A stretch of 64,000 bases of DNA from the NCBI GenBank assembly GCA_007115705.1, contig QXEO01001125.1, positions 186,001 to 250,000 of the forward strand. The letters are read 5' to 3'. The position numbers and the translations under genes are program-made. Each line of letters opens with the position of its first letter. Position 1 is the first letter of the stretch. The DNA comes from Dactylis glomerata. Taxonomy: Eukaryota; Streptophyta; Magnoliopsida; Poales; Poaceae. The notes under the pieces were generated by a model, which saw nothing but the letters and a program-made list of their open reading frames with translations, was not told the origin of the DNA and ran no database searches. Shown in pieces: positions 1-11,542 of the stretch.

Positions 1-127
1 TGAATAAATATGAACAACAAGTATGAGCACCCTATAATGCCTGTAGTAGTATGGTTCATAATAGGATTTTGTGTGTGCTTTACTCTAGCTTGGCCCGCCC
101 AATTATTTCTTTGAAGCTCCGCCACTG
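1..127. mobile_element. end of a MITE-like repeat (fragment)
   Basis: The sequence ends in GCTCCGCCACTG at 127. The same kind of end closes the MITE-like repeat at 13734-13920, and AGTGGCGGAGC ends are common in short plant DNA transposons. Only one end lies in the window, so neither the terminal inverted repeats nor a target duplication can be tested. No gene is visible. Confidence 0.3.
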
Positions 128-1617
128 AAGGTCGGACCTTGGGTTTTCACCCTGAAACTCACTCGATACTTGAGGAGCACCGCGCACCTAAAATGATGTC
201 CTCCAGTGTTGACGCCCCCACTTACCGGGGCTGCTACTACAGGTCACCGATCACGAGCATCGCAAACTGGACTGTGATGCATTGTCTTCAGTCTTCACCC
301 TTTTTCAAGATCACACTTCGGCCATCACTTGATACTCTCGACTCATATGAGCAAGGGATCCACTAGTCTTCTAGGTGCACCCAACTCGATAATCAAAAAT
401 ATTAGCACCATGGGAATTGCAGGTACATGATGGTATCTGACGAAAGTAAGTCTTCACAATGTGCTGTCTCGAAGCCGCATATGCAGAAACAACCATGTGT
501 TCTCGCAGCTCTGAAAATAAAGGAAGACAAATTTATCATTTGGCAACTGCAATTTCATATTTATCCACGTTAACGCCAAGCTGCCCAGTGCCTAGTAGTC
601 GAGGGTGAGAAGTTGTCTGCCACAAAATGGACCCATGTTCGATCATTCGGCAATCATCCAAATGTAAAAGGATGTTCTGATCACAATGAGCTCTGTACTA
701 GATGGGATGTTGTTTTGGATTGTTACAGGAACCCCAAATACAGCTAGAGGCTCTATGCTAATTGTCTCTGAACATGAATCAATTACTTCTCCCTATGAAC
801 AAATAATTTGTTCATCTCACTTGTATTGAATGCGGTCTGTTCATATAAATATCAGATGCTACACTTCAATCATTCTGTGTTCAGAGACTGAATCTTCTGC
901 TCTGTATATTCAGTAGAATAGGCGATCGCTGCTGCTCCTACTCATGTGTATTGTCGACTCCACACTTCATTGATCTGCTTAGGAAAACGCCTATGAAGTA
1001 TACAACGGTTTGATTATTTTTTCTAACTAAAATGCCGGCTGGCCTCACACAAGTGCCTTTGGTCGTAGCACTTGCGACTGTGACAATGTCCTCAATCGTC
1101 GGCCTCACAGGATACTCTGCGAGACTGAAAGTCCATTTGTCCTGGAGAAGTACTATGCATGTACTTCTATGGACTGCCGGTCGACATTTAAAAAGCTCCA
1201 TGACATCACGTGTCACCATTCTCAAGAATCAAGAAGCATGATGCCCACTTTGATTATTTACATGAGAAAATTATTAATCTGAAGTGTGGCCATCAAGTTG
1301 CCACTGTTGTTATGTACCTGACAGATGTGAGAAAGAGTGGATATACTATGTTTCCAAATGCTGCAATATGCCATTATTTCTGAAATTACTTTGAATTTTC
1401 TGTCACGGCAAGTTACACTAATTTGATCATTCTCCAGGGAAGACTTTAACAGCACAAGAATAAACGTGGTCCGAGTGCGTAAGATCTCGCCTAGCAGGTC
1501 CTTCTGTTTCTTGATATCAAAAGTCATGTTTTTTCCTTTACTGACGTGACTTTATCAGCAATGGTGGTTCACTGTAATTCTATATAAAAGTTATAATCTT
1601 CTCTTATAGTGAAGCCA
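128..1617. other. unassigned host DNA, no gene supported
   Basis: The short open frames here (for example 938-1225 minus and 1032-1241 plus) overlap each other on opposite strands and show no motif I recognise. Composition is ordinary mixed AT/GC without tandem repeats or transposon ends. It could be intron or intergenic sequence. Confidence 0.4.
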
Positions 1618-1639
1618 AGACCAACAGGTCCTAGAAGGA

Positions 1640-1795
1640 GCCCTTTTTCTCCAGCAACATGAGCTTGACACCAACCCATCGCCCCTGGTCTGGAGAAGCT
1701 GCTTCCATTGCTGTAGAAATGCAAGAATCTAGTCTAGAAAATATATCATGATGTGTACAAACTGATGGTTACTTGCCAAGTTCCATATTATCATT
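1640..1795 (-). pseudogene. F-box gene 3'-end fragment (duplicate)
   Basis: Read on the minus strand, this block matches the region just downstream of the F-box gene (about 3083-3175). Both share an acceptor-like TTT-TACAG followed by CAATGGAAGCAGCT, and the preceding intron-like sequence with ATCATGAT and GGTTACTTG. In this copy the frame after the acceptor stays open (MEAASPDQGRWVGVKLMLLE). In the copy at 3083 it stops after about a dozen codons. I read this as the last intron and exon of an F-box family gene left by a local duplication. No F-box or C-terminal coding region adjoins it. Confidence 0.4.
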
Positions 1796-3060
1796 CCATG
1801 AAGCGTACAAACAGAATAAATCAACACTCATATCCTTTGGATTGAAATATGTTTTTAAGATAAAAATGATGTGCTACTATTATTCGATGATGTATAGTGC
1901 TCCTTTTCTAAAGTGAGATCTGGTGCTACTCATGAGTTCAAGCCATGTTTCTAAGAGACTGGAAGACATCAGAGAACTGGAGACATCTTCAGTTTTTTTT
2001 AGTTCTAAACAAGCATGACATTGACACTTAACTCTTTATGAGCCAAAGTGAATCCCTTGTAACGTTGAAGCTCAAGTATAAGATGCAGTAACTATATAGC
2101 ACAAAGACTGAATCCTCTCGGTGAGTCCCAAGAAAAAAATCTTTCTATGCAGATTCTAATTTTGCAGGGCGAGCAATTTGACATTATTATCTCAATGCAA
2201 CCATGCTAAAAGATTCTTCCGATTTTGCAGTACTTGACCAAACCATGCCCATACAAAACATGAGCACAACTTCAGGTGTATTATACTATTATGCCATAAA
2301 ATGATACTTACTATTTTAGTGACTTTTCAAGCAAATGAAACTAAGCCATATAGGATCGTCTTCCAGAAGTAGACCATATATACAATCACTATATTTTCAC
2401 ATCCAGATTGCCTTGTCAATCATGAAATGAACATCAGCTCAAATAAGACTGAATTTAAACGCCCTCAGAAAGACTAAATTTAAAAAGAACTTCCCATCCT
2501 ATATAAAGATCGGAAAACAGTTCACAAACATAGCATTGACCAAGATGGCTTTCTGTAAACTTAGTTAAACAACCCAACTTAAAACTAAACACATCAAGGC
2601 TTCACAAAGATAACAAAGGAAAGATCACTGTATCCTCACTGGATGTACAAACAATCACTAAAACTAGAACAATCAAAACAAAAGATACAGAAGTTCTCAT
2701 GAACATTGGGTCTGGATTTTCTAGTATCTGGTTTTGCATGTCAAAAGATTGGGTTTTCTAGTAAGGTTCAATTCTATATGATATTTAGGTCTTATTCCAT
2801 CACAGGCATGCCGGTTTCCATTCGAATCATCTTCACATCGTGCATGTGTCACCATACTTCTAAAGATCACAAAATGACCGAAACACTCTTTAGAAATTGC
2901 AAGCATTGATGCAACAACATTATTACAATAAGTTCCATAAACCAAGACTAAGACAATAATTAATCTCATATAATCCAAAGCCACAAGTGTCCCATAACTA
3001 ACATCACTACTACCACCTCACCCATGACCCAGAAGCCCTTAATCCAGCTACTTGATCTTC
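1796..3060. other. unassigned DNA between F-box remnants
   Basis: AT-rich sequence without a supported gene. The open frames at 2706-2909 and 2721-2984 are opposite-strand shadows of each other and carry no recognisable domain. Confidence 0.35.
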
Positions 3061-3173
3061 ACACCAGCTCATTGACCTCGTCCAGAGCTGCTTCCATTGC
3101 TGTACAAATGAAAGCATTCAGAAAGATATCATGATGCATACGAACAGACGGTTACTTGCTAAGTTCCATGTTG

Positions 3174-4285
3174 TTAAGTGCCACCGAAAAACTGCAAGAA
3201 GGGATTGTGTACAGAGTTGTATATATGTACATAGGTAATACCTGGAATGTAGAAGCTTATGTAGGGAAAGCTTCTTCTGTGATGATGGGGCATGTTCCTG
3301 ACTTGCCCTGACTTGAGGTCAACCATGTAGTGACCAACATATGTGCACACAAAAATGACTTGCGTGCCCTCTGCAACGGCACTCACCGATGCATCCGGGT
3401 CATGTGGTCTAGTAATCTTATATTGAGGGATGAGGGCGCCATCAGGGAGCAGCGTCTTAAGATGGATAACTCTGAGTTTGGCCCATCCCATGGTTCCCAT
3501 GGATCCGGTCTCCATCGACCAGATGGTTAGATTTGTGAAATCCACCACGGCAGCAAATCCCAGCCCACCGTCTTCTGCTGTCATAAGATGCCCATTGCGA
3601 TGGATCGGCTTCTCGAACATTGACAAGGAGAGTGTACCTAGTTGGCACTTGATGATGGCATCACAGTTGAACTGTTGAAGTAAACTGCGTCGCGCACAAG
3701 GAGGCTAGGCTCAGCCGCGCGAGAGCTACATTTGACATTGGGGGCGAGCTCGCTCCAGTTGTTAGTCTCCGATGAGTACAGCCAGCCCGATATGGTTCCT
3801 ACCATCTTATTGGCATTCAACAAGGCCACAAGGAAATGTCCTCCTTGGCAACCGTGGTGATTGCAACCTTGTGCAGCGCAGAGCACCGCCGCTTGTTCAA
3901 CGTGGAGGTGGAAATCAGGCGGGGACACGTGGCGCAGGTGGCCCATCATAGGGTCCAAGACGGCGAGGTCAAAGGGGTACCCTAAAATCCGGACATAGGG
4001 CATGAAGAGGACGCGGCCGTGGCGGCAGTCCATGGGAGCCCAGCGGGAACGGTGGGGCTGGGCTGGGAGGAGGGAGGAGGTGGGGACGAAACGTGTATCA
4101 GGTTCGAAGAATCCCAGGAGGGGAGGGTGGAACTTGAGGTAGCGGCGGCGAAAGTACGGAGCTGCCAAGATGAGGCGCCACGGCTTACAGACGACGGATG
4201 CGCGGACGAGCCAGGCCGGCTCCTCTGGCGGAAGGCGGAGGAGGACCTCCTCGACGAGCTCGTCCATCAGGACCGGTGGCGGCAT
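3174..4285 (-). pseudogene. F-box protein gene, frameshifted
   Basis: F-box proteins are substrate receptors of SCF ubiquitin ligases; grasses have very large, fast-changing F-box families. Translation from the ATG at 4285 begins MPPPVLMDELVEEVLLRLPP and continues through an F-box (about residues 5-50, with VCKPW and RRRYLKFH) into a C-terminal region with LYSSETNNWSEL. The frame closes at 3638. The homologous C-terminal half (FEKPIHRNG, then WSMETGS) continues in another frame to a stop at 3174. The break lies at about 3668-3683, where TTCAACAG is followed by TTCAACTG. Dropping one 8-base copy would rejoin the two halves. The combined length of about 370 codons is normal for a grass F-box protein. 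It may be a recent pseudogene, or a sequencing or assembly error cannot be excluded. A downstream intron and exon may extend to about 3060. Confidence 0.75.
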
Positions 4286-5540
4286 TGTGCGGCGGAGGCG
4301 ATGGTTTGGGTGCGGAAGAGGGGAGTACGGACTGTACTTAACAGGTTCGGCTCCACCGGCTTGAGGTTATACAAGTTGGGTCGGGCATTCTTTTCTGCGA
4401 CCCATATGCCTTTTTCTCGTCTAAACATTTGACCATTTGAATGGAATAATTTGGCAGGTTTCCTAAACAAAAATGAATGGAATAATTTTCTGTGTGTTGG
4501 AACATTTTCTACTTTCTCTATAGAAATTTATCTTCATGCTACGCGAACAATTTTTTCATGCCATGATATTTTTCCTTTGTATACAGTATGGTTTGTTCGA
4601 GGAGAATATATTTGCATACTACGTAATTAAAGATCCATCCGAGTAAAAATTGCACTGCCACCGATCCATCTTTTGCCATCACAAACCAATTCAACACGTT
4701 CTCGCACACCGCTATCGATCGATCGGTTATATAGGTCTGAGTCGGACATAAAATATCCTCGATTTGCATTATTCATAAGACACCGGAAATTCACTATGGC
4801 TCAAGGGTGTAGATGCACCCATTCCTTAAAAAAATTCCAAAATATCTAAATTTTTTGGAAACAAATTCTTGGCGCACATCTAGACATTTTATGTTCACTC
4901 ACCAAGTTTCACGGGAAAATAATTTTTTTTATGGCATGTGTAAAAAAAACACAAAATTTGGTGCTACAAAGTAGCTATTTACATGACATTTTTTTTGTCT
5001 TTTTACATAGACCACAAAGAATTAATATTTTTTCTCCACAAAATTGATGAACATACAATGTTCAGATGTGCACCCGAGATTTATTGGCCAATTTTTTTTA
5101 ATATTTTGAAATGCATTTAAAAAGAAATTTTCATAATAAGTGTATTTGCTCGTAGGAGCCAAAACACCTCCTCCGACAAACACTGGATATGTATCAAAAT
5201 TGATATCAAAATCAAAAAGATGAAAGATGTCTGATTTAGGCTCTGAAAATTTGCAGCTCTCCCTGACAACCCTCTAGGACCTAAACAACCCACTTTTTGC
5301 CCATGAACAATTTGTGTCAATGGACTCGTTGATCAAAAACTTGAGAAAACGGGTATATGCCCAAAAAAAGGTATCATAAGTAGTTATTAATAAAATCAAA
5401 GTTGAAGTTGGAGTTACCAAAGTTTGGGAATTGGTTTTGATCCGTATGAATACTCTACGGATAGTTTTTTGAACAGCATGTTATAAATGACCAAGAGCTA
5501 GTCCGAATTGATCTTGTAATAGACCTGTAACCGAATAGGG
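4286..5540. other. F-box upstream region and AT-rich repeat-like DNA
   Basis: The first 100 bases upstream of the F-box ATG resemble the sequence upstream of the truncated F-box copy at 12646 (shared GTTTGGGTG-GGAAGA and GGAGTACG). From about 4795 to 5075 the DNA is very AT-rich between AAGGGTGTAGATGCACCC and GATGTGCACCCGAGA. This resembles short repeats common in Triticeae DNA, but I could not define terminal inverted repeats. No coding region is supported. Confidence 0.35.
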
Positions 5541-6375
5541 TACCTCGCCTATCACTGTCGTCGCCAGGCTCTCACCATGGCCGTCCACCTGCCTCCCCTA
5601 ATCCTCCCTCTACCGTGCCCCCAGACCCCCTCCCATACCCCCTCCTCCCGCCCTCCGTGTTGTCCTTAGGGGCGGCCCAGGGGAGCAGAGCTCCAGCAAC
5701 ACCAAAGCATCTCACCGCCATAGCCGCCTGCCGTTGGCCGTGGTGGCGGTGAGCCCTGCTTCCCTAAGGGCGGCAGGTAGCTTCGTGCTGCTGCTACGGA
5801 GGATGGATGCTGGGGCAGCGGCCAGCTTTCGTGTGGGTGTTGCCACTTTTTCGGTTGGCTGTACGTGAGCATCGGCCCTCGGGCTACGGCACAAGAGGTG
5901 TGGTGTTTTCCAGCTAGTGGCTGCTACAGGTCTGCTCGGTGGCTGCTCTGCTCAGGTGGGTTGGTGGAGGATGGCGGTGGTTGTGGGCATCGGTTTTGAG
6001 CGCGGCGGCGGCCGCATGGGTTCACTCTGGTTGGTTCGTCGACTATCTAGCATGCAGCGGTGATGATCTAGATGGCGGCGTTTTTGTCCCGGCGACAGGG
6101 AGCCTAGGCGTGGTGGCGCAAGAGTCGTTGGGCCCGACTGCCTAGTTCCGATGGCTTTGTTGATAGTCGTTGATTGAGCATGGAGGGTGCTCACCGAACT
6201 TCGGCTTGGTGTGGCGCCCAGATGCCGGCATGGCGGCTCCGGATGGTGGTATTCTTCATCTCATCGAGCTAGGAGGAGGCTATGCTTGACTGGCAGTAAA
6301 GGGTCGTTGTTTTGACTGTGGATATGCTTGCTGGGAGAGGTTGCCCGCACAACGAGTCATGCGCGCTATGCTTGT
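5541..6375 (+). other. GC-rich fragment, possibly LINE 5' region
   Basis: GC-rich sequence with no long sensible frame. Its texture (runs of GGCGG, TCTTCATCTCATCGAGCTAGG) resembles the 5' leader of plant L1-type LINEs. Directly beyond the CACTA element inserted at 6376, sequence resembling a LINE C-terminus appears (11990-12240). The two pieces could be parts of one internally deleted LINE split by the CACTA insertion; this is inference. Confidence 0.3.
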
Positions 6376-7326
6376 CACTACAGGAATTATATAAGATGCC
6401 GACGGCCAACAGCCCTCGGCGTAGGTATAATTGCCGTCTGCGTAGCCTACGTCGAGGCCAGCCCTTGGCGTAGCCCCTCGGTGTAGCTCTATTTGACCGT
6501 CGGTGTAGCTTCTACCCTCGGCGTAGTCTATGCCAACGGCTTTGCCCTTGGCGTAGCCCCGTTGGCCTATTTATAATATTTTCAAAAAAAGTTCAAAAAA
6601 ATTGTATTTTTTTTAATTTTTTTGAATCTTTGAATTGTTTGACACTAATTATACTTAATCTTTGGTCAAATTTAAGTCTTGGTCAAATTTCTCGGTCTTT
6701 CACCCATCCTCACACTACTCCACCCCTAGCATGTTTAACTTCTCTGTTCCATCCGGATGAGTTTCCACGAAGCAAATTATACATTGTTGATAATACTACC
6801 ATATCAATCCTATTAACCCTCATACCACTAGCTATGTCACATGTCATTGGTTTTAAATTTCCAAACTATATATATTAAGTAAACAACAATAAATAAGTAA
6901 TAAATATATTGAGTTCTAAACTATATAATAAGTAAATAACAATGAATAATTAATAAATATATTGAATAATTTATATATTTAAATCTGTAAATCAGAATTC
7001 GACAAATTATATGTCTAAATCCATAAGAAAAATGAGAGGAATCCAAATATGACATCCATATATAATGTTTTTATGTTTTATTTAATTTTTGAATTTCTGA
7101 TGCTCATTTTTGAATTTCATGTATCATCAGTGATATCTCGAACTAATGAGATTTATATTGAAAAAATTATAAACAATTCAAATAAATAAAAAAATCAAAA
7201 ACCTTCACACATAGTCTTCTTATGTCAAATACTAATCAGTCCACTTAATAAATAAGTTCTACATAGTTTTCATATGTCATACCCCCGCTTTACCCCGTTA
7301 ACCCTTGCTTTACCCCGTTGATAGAT

Positions 7327-8205
7327 GGCGGGCATGAACCTTCTTAGCTAGGGGTCAAAATTTGCAAACTCTTTGTGTATCTCTAATAAAATAACATGTT
7401 GTGTACCTCAAAATGATTTTTAAAAAAAATCATGAGGAAGCTATGATGGAGCTGTAGTTCAAATTTACCCCGCTTACTGCTAAATTGGCAAGAGTTTATC
7501 TTTTTTGTGGAAGGTTAATATAAGATTCACATACACAAACAATTGGTGATATATACATAAAATGTGTCCTAATATTTTTTAAAATTATGGTGGTCTTTTT
7601 TTGTAATGTATTTTCAGTACTTCCTTCACAAAAAACCCAATTTTGACACTTAGAAAATTGTAATTGATTTTTTTATGTATAGAAAATAAAAACTCCCAAT
7701 ATGAACTTTGTTTGCCATCCCAATATGCACACATGTGCACAATACGGGTTCATTTTAATGAACAATTCTATGATTCAGGTCATGATCTAGCTCATGTGGC
7801 TTGAAAGCCATGAAACTTCGTACATGATAGGTTATTTTTGAGAAGGGGTTTCTGCAATATTTACAATAGTCCAAGTTTATTATTTTTTCTCACAACTAGG
7901 TAACATAAAATGACACAATGCGAAAGCTTTACATTTTTTGAATTTTTTTGAACTTCTTATGCTCGATTCAAAATGAGGTCGAAACGGCGGGCATGAACCT
8001 TCTTAGCTAGGGGTTGAATTTTGCAGAACTATTTATGGATATATGATAAAACATCTACTTGTGAACCTGGAAATATTTTTTTGAAAAAATCATGGACAAA
8101 CTATGATACAGTTGTAGTTCAAATTTACCTCGCTTCCTACTAAATCGACAAGACTTTGTCTTTTTTGTGAAAGGTTAATGCAAAGCTTCATACACACAAA
8201 TTTTG
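7327..8205 (+). repeat. diverged direct repeat pair inside CACTA 1
   Basis: About 215 bases starting GGCGGGCATGAACCTTCTTA at 7327 recur at 7986 with the same order of landmarks: TTAGCTAGGGG, then an AAAAATCATG motif, then GTAGTTCAAATTTACC, then TCTTTTTTGTG-AAGGTTAAT. Spacing is about 660 bases. The copies are clearly diverged, so this is an old internal duplication of non-coding element sequence. Confidence 0.7.
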
Positions 8206-8607
8206 GAAGGTTTAGATGAATAGATCTTATTTTTTTACAAATTTTGATACATTATTTGTATTTTTCTGAATTAGAATGATTTATTTATGATTTTTCTAAT
8301 ATTAATATGGTAAAACAGAAAATAGCTATGTCGAGGGTATTACCGTCGGCGTAGAAAAGGCCGTTGGCGTAGCTATCTTACGCCAACGGCCAACTTCGTG
8401 GGCTGCTTGACCCGTGGCCTCACTAGTAGAAAAAAAGGCTTTCGTTTAGAGCTGCCCGGAGCTTTAGCACCGGTTGTGTTACGAACCCAGACTAAAGGGT
8501 GCATTAGCACCGGTTCGTAAGGCCAGAGCATTAGCACCGGTTTGTAAGAGACCTTTAGCACCAGTTTGAGCCACAAACCGGAACTAAAGGAGTTGCGTGC
8601 ATGCGCT

Positions 8608-8785
8608 AACCCTTTAGCATCGGTTCGTGGCTCGAACCGGTGCTAAAGGTCCCCCCTTTTGCACCGGTTCGTGCCACAAACCGGTGCTAAAGGTAGTGAC
8701 CTTTAGCACCGGTTTGTGGCACGAACCGGTGCAAAAGGGGGGACCTTTAGCACCGGTTCGAGCCACGAACCGATGCTAAAGGGTT
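8608..8785. repeat. perfect 87-bp inverted repeat with 4-base loop
   Basis: Bases 8608-8694 are the exact reverse complement of 8699-8785, with AGTG between. The arms consist of CACTA subterminal units (CTTTAGCACCGGTT). Such a foldback could form a cruciform in DNA or a long RNA hairpin if transcribed. Confidence 0.92.
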
Positions 8786-8809
8786 GACACCCATTTTTCC
8801 TCTAATGCC

Positions 8810-10345
8810 TGATACGTCTCAAACGTATCTATAATTTTTGATGCTCCATGCTTTGTTTTACACCATTTGCCTATTGTATCATTACACTTAGTGGCATTTT
8901 TATACGCTTTCCGGAACTAACCTATTAACGAAGTGCCACAGTGCCAGTTCCCTGTTTTCTGCTGTTTTTGGTTTCAGAAGTGATACACAGGAAATATTCT
9001 CCGAATTGGACGAAACAAGTTCCTGAAGTCATATTTCATCGGGGAGCTCCCAAACATCCGAAGACCTGACGGAGGGGGGCCACGAGGCCCCCACACACAG
9101 GGGCGGCGCGGCCTAGCCCCTGGGCGCGCCACCCCCGTGTGAGGGCCCGTGGCTCCACCTCTGACAGCCCCCTTTCGCCTACATATACCCCCTGACGAGA
9201 AAAACCTAAGGGCCCGATCAGATTTCCAGAAAGAGTTCCGTAGCTCCGCCGCCGCCACCGACGAATTTCGGGGGACAGAAGTCTCTGTTCCGGCACCCTG
9301 CCGGGACGGGGAAGTGCCCCCGGAGCCATCTCCATCGGTCTCCATCGCCGTCTCCGCCGTCTCCATCGACCTCACCACCATCTCCATCAACCTTGCTGTC
9401 TCCTATGATGAGGAGGGAGTAGTTCATCCCCGGGGCTGAGGGCTCTACCGGTAGCTATGTGGTTCACCTCTCTCTCCCATGATGTGATCTTTATGTGATC
9501 GTGAGCTTTGTATCATGTTGAACAAGTACATGTTATTATTCAGATATTGTGTGTACTCTAGTGATGTTATTAAAGTAATCTATTCCTCCTGCTATGGTGT
9601 AACGGTGACAGTGCGTGCATCATGGTGGTACTTGGTTTAGGCTACGATTGTGATCCCTTGTGGATTATGAGAATAATTATTACTATGATAGTTTGAGTGA
9701 TTTATTCCTCCTTTCATGGTGTAAAGGTGTGAGTGTGTGCACCGTGTTAGTACTTGGTCTAAGTTGCAATGATTTCTATCTTGAATTGTGATCTGATTTG
9801 GATATCTCTATGAGTGGTGTTTGTCAAGTACTTGATGGACTTTAAGGGGTGCTTCTGTAGCCACTACACAATGATTAGTGTTATTCAATAGGAGAGTAAT
9901 TTAGAGTACCTTAGCAAGAGAAGTTACTTGTTCATTCATGTTATATTGTTGGGAGTGTGTCCACTAGTGAAAGTATGATCCCTAGGCCTTGTTTCCAAGC
10001 TTTGCATACCGTTTACTTGCTATTTTATTACTTGTTTGCTCGCTGCGATATTTACTTTAAATCACATTTGCTACTTATAATCATACATACCACTTGTATT
10101 TCACTATCTCTTCGCCGAACTAGTGCACCTATACGTCTGACAAGCGTATTGGGTGTGTTGGGGACACAAGAGACTTTCTGTATCGTAATTGCAGGGTTGC
10201 TTGAGAGGGATAGCTTTGACCTCTAACCTCCCTGAGTTCGATAAACCTTGGGTGATCCACTTAAGGGAAACTTGCTGCTGTTCTACAAACCTCTGCACTT
10301 GGAGGCCCAACAAGTGTCTACAAGAATAGAAGTGCGTAGACATCA
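8810..10345 (+). repeat. gypsy-type 5' LTR inside CACTA 2
   Basis: Begins TGATACGTCTCAAACGTATC and ends GTGCGTAGACATCA, 10 bases before a primer-binding site. It belongs to the same broad family as the LTRs at 15363, 19800, 25202, 27282 and 54838, which share CTATAATTTTTGATGCTCCATGC and the CTGTTTTCTGCTGTTTTT motif. It is shorter (1536 versus 1642-1662 bases) and more diverged. No matching 3' LTR is present, because the element is truncated within gag. Confidence 0.8.
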
Positions 10346-10355
10346 AGCTCTTTTC

Positions 10356-10373
10356 TGGCGCCGTTGCCGGGGA
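10356..10373 (+). other. retrotransposon primer-binding site (tRNA-Asp type)
   Basis: TGGCGCCGTTGCCGGGGA is complementary to the 3' end expected of plant tRNA-Asp. Athila-type gypsy elements use this primer. It lies 10 bases after the LTR end. Confidence 0.8.
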
Positions 10374-10485
10374 GGTAAGGTAAAAGGTACTCGCATCCTC
10401 CTGTGTGAGTGCTCGAAGTTATTTCCTTTAGATTTTGCAATTACATCTTTTTGTTTCTTGTTTTTATTTTCACTAGTTAGGCTTA

Positions 10486-11136
10486 ATGGAAAACAAAGAG
10501 TTCTTTAGTCTTTTTCCTGATTTTAGATTTGAAGAGAAAATTGGAAATCCTTTGGAGCTTATTTCGCATAGCAATGTTATTAGTACGAATGCTTTGAATA
10601 CTGTTAATGCTAATGCTATGGAAAAGTCTAAGCTTGGGGAAGCTGGTTTTGTTGAGTATGATATTTTTAGTCCCCTAGCTTTAGTGGAGAAGGTTTGTTC
10701 TGATAATATTTTATCTCCCATATGTGATGTTTCTAGTGATGCTTGTGCTCCCCATCCTTTTAAAATACCTACGAAGATTGTTGAACGTGTTAGGGATAAC
10801 TGCTATTTAGGAGATGGAACTGTCCATCCTGGTGATCATTTGCTTTTTATACATGAATTATGCGAGTTGTTCCAGTGTGCAAGTATTTCAATGAACGAAG
10901 TTAAGAAGAAGCTATTCTCTTTTTCATTGAAAGGCAGAGCTGAGGAGTGGTATCGCCTGCTTGAAGATGGTCCATCTATTGACTGGGAGGAAATTGTGCA
11001 TCTCTTTTATTCTAAATTCTATCCTTCTAGTCAGGTTTATAAAGATAGAAATTACATTTATAATTTTCATCCGCATGAGGAAGAAAGCATTGCCCAAGCT
11101 TGGGGAAGATTGCCCAAACTTTTGCGTACAGACTAA
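10486..11136 (+). pseudogene. gypsy (Athila-type) gag, 3'-truncated
   Basis: Opens with an ATG in AT-rich, low-GC coding sequence typical of these gag genes. A retrotransposon-gag-type core is visible at about residues 110-210 (LKGRAEEWYRLLEDGP, then WEEIVHLFYSKFYP, then ESIAQAWGR). Gag would package the element RNA in virus-like particles. The frame ends just after this core, and the following bases are AT-rich CACTA-2 interior. No zinc knuckle, protease, reverse transcriptase or 3' LTR follows, so everything downstream was deleted. Confidence 0.75.
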
Positions 11137-11484
11137 AAAAAACCTATAATATATGAAAAGATTTTTTGAATTTATTTAATTATTTCTTCTACTTTTTAGT
11201 TATTTTGAAGTTTTTATATTATTTTGGAATTTTTTAAGTTTTTAAATTTTTAATTTTTTTGAATATTTTGAGTTTTAAAATTAGTAATTAAATTATACAC
11301 AAAGATTATTTGGAAATCATTGATGCTTATTAATAATTAATCATTCTTTCTTATTTTTAAAATTATTTGGAATTCAAAAAAGTAAAATTATATGTTATCA
11401 AAGTGTATGGGTTAATAGAATTGATAGCATAGTATTATCAAGAAGTCGCGAGCGCAGTCTTGGAAGCTAGTAGGGAAAGAATGG

Positions 11485-11542
11485 AGAAGTTAAGCGTGCT
11501 AAGAGTGGAGCAGTGTAAGGATGGGTGACCGATCGGGAAGTG
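11485..11542 (+). pseudogene. 5S rRNA-like segment (internal promoter region) in CACTA 2
   Basis: The segment contains AAGTTAAGCGTGCT (A-box region of 5S rRNA) and, after the correct spacing, AAGGATGGGTGACC followed by CGGGAAGT (C-box region). It aligns without gaps to the corresponding 58 bases of plant 5S rRNA as I remember it, with about 42 matches counted by hand. The 5' half of 5S rRNA and its terminal stem are not recognisable. It is therefore not a functional rRNA gene, but a fragment that keeps the pol III control-region motifs. Confidence 0.7.

Noticed and set aside
938..1241. Small genes in the first 1.3 kb
   Set aside because: Overlapping frames on both strands without motifs, repeats or splice context; nothing beyond chance openness.
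11485..11542. A functional 5S rRNA gene
   Set aside because: The 5' half and the terminal stem of 5S rRNA are not recognisable and about a quarter of the aligned positions differ.
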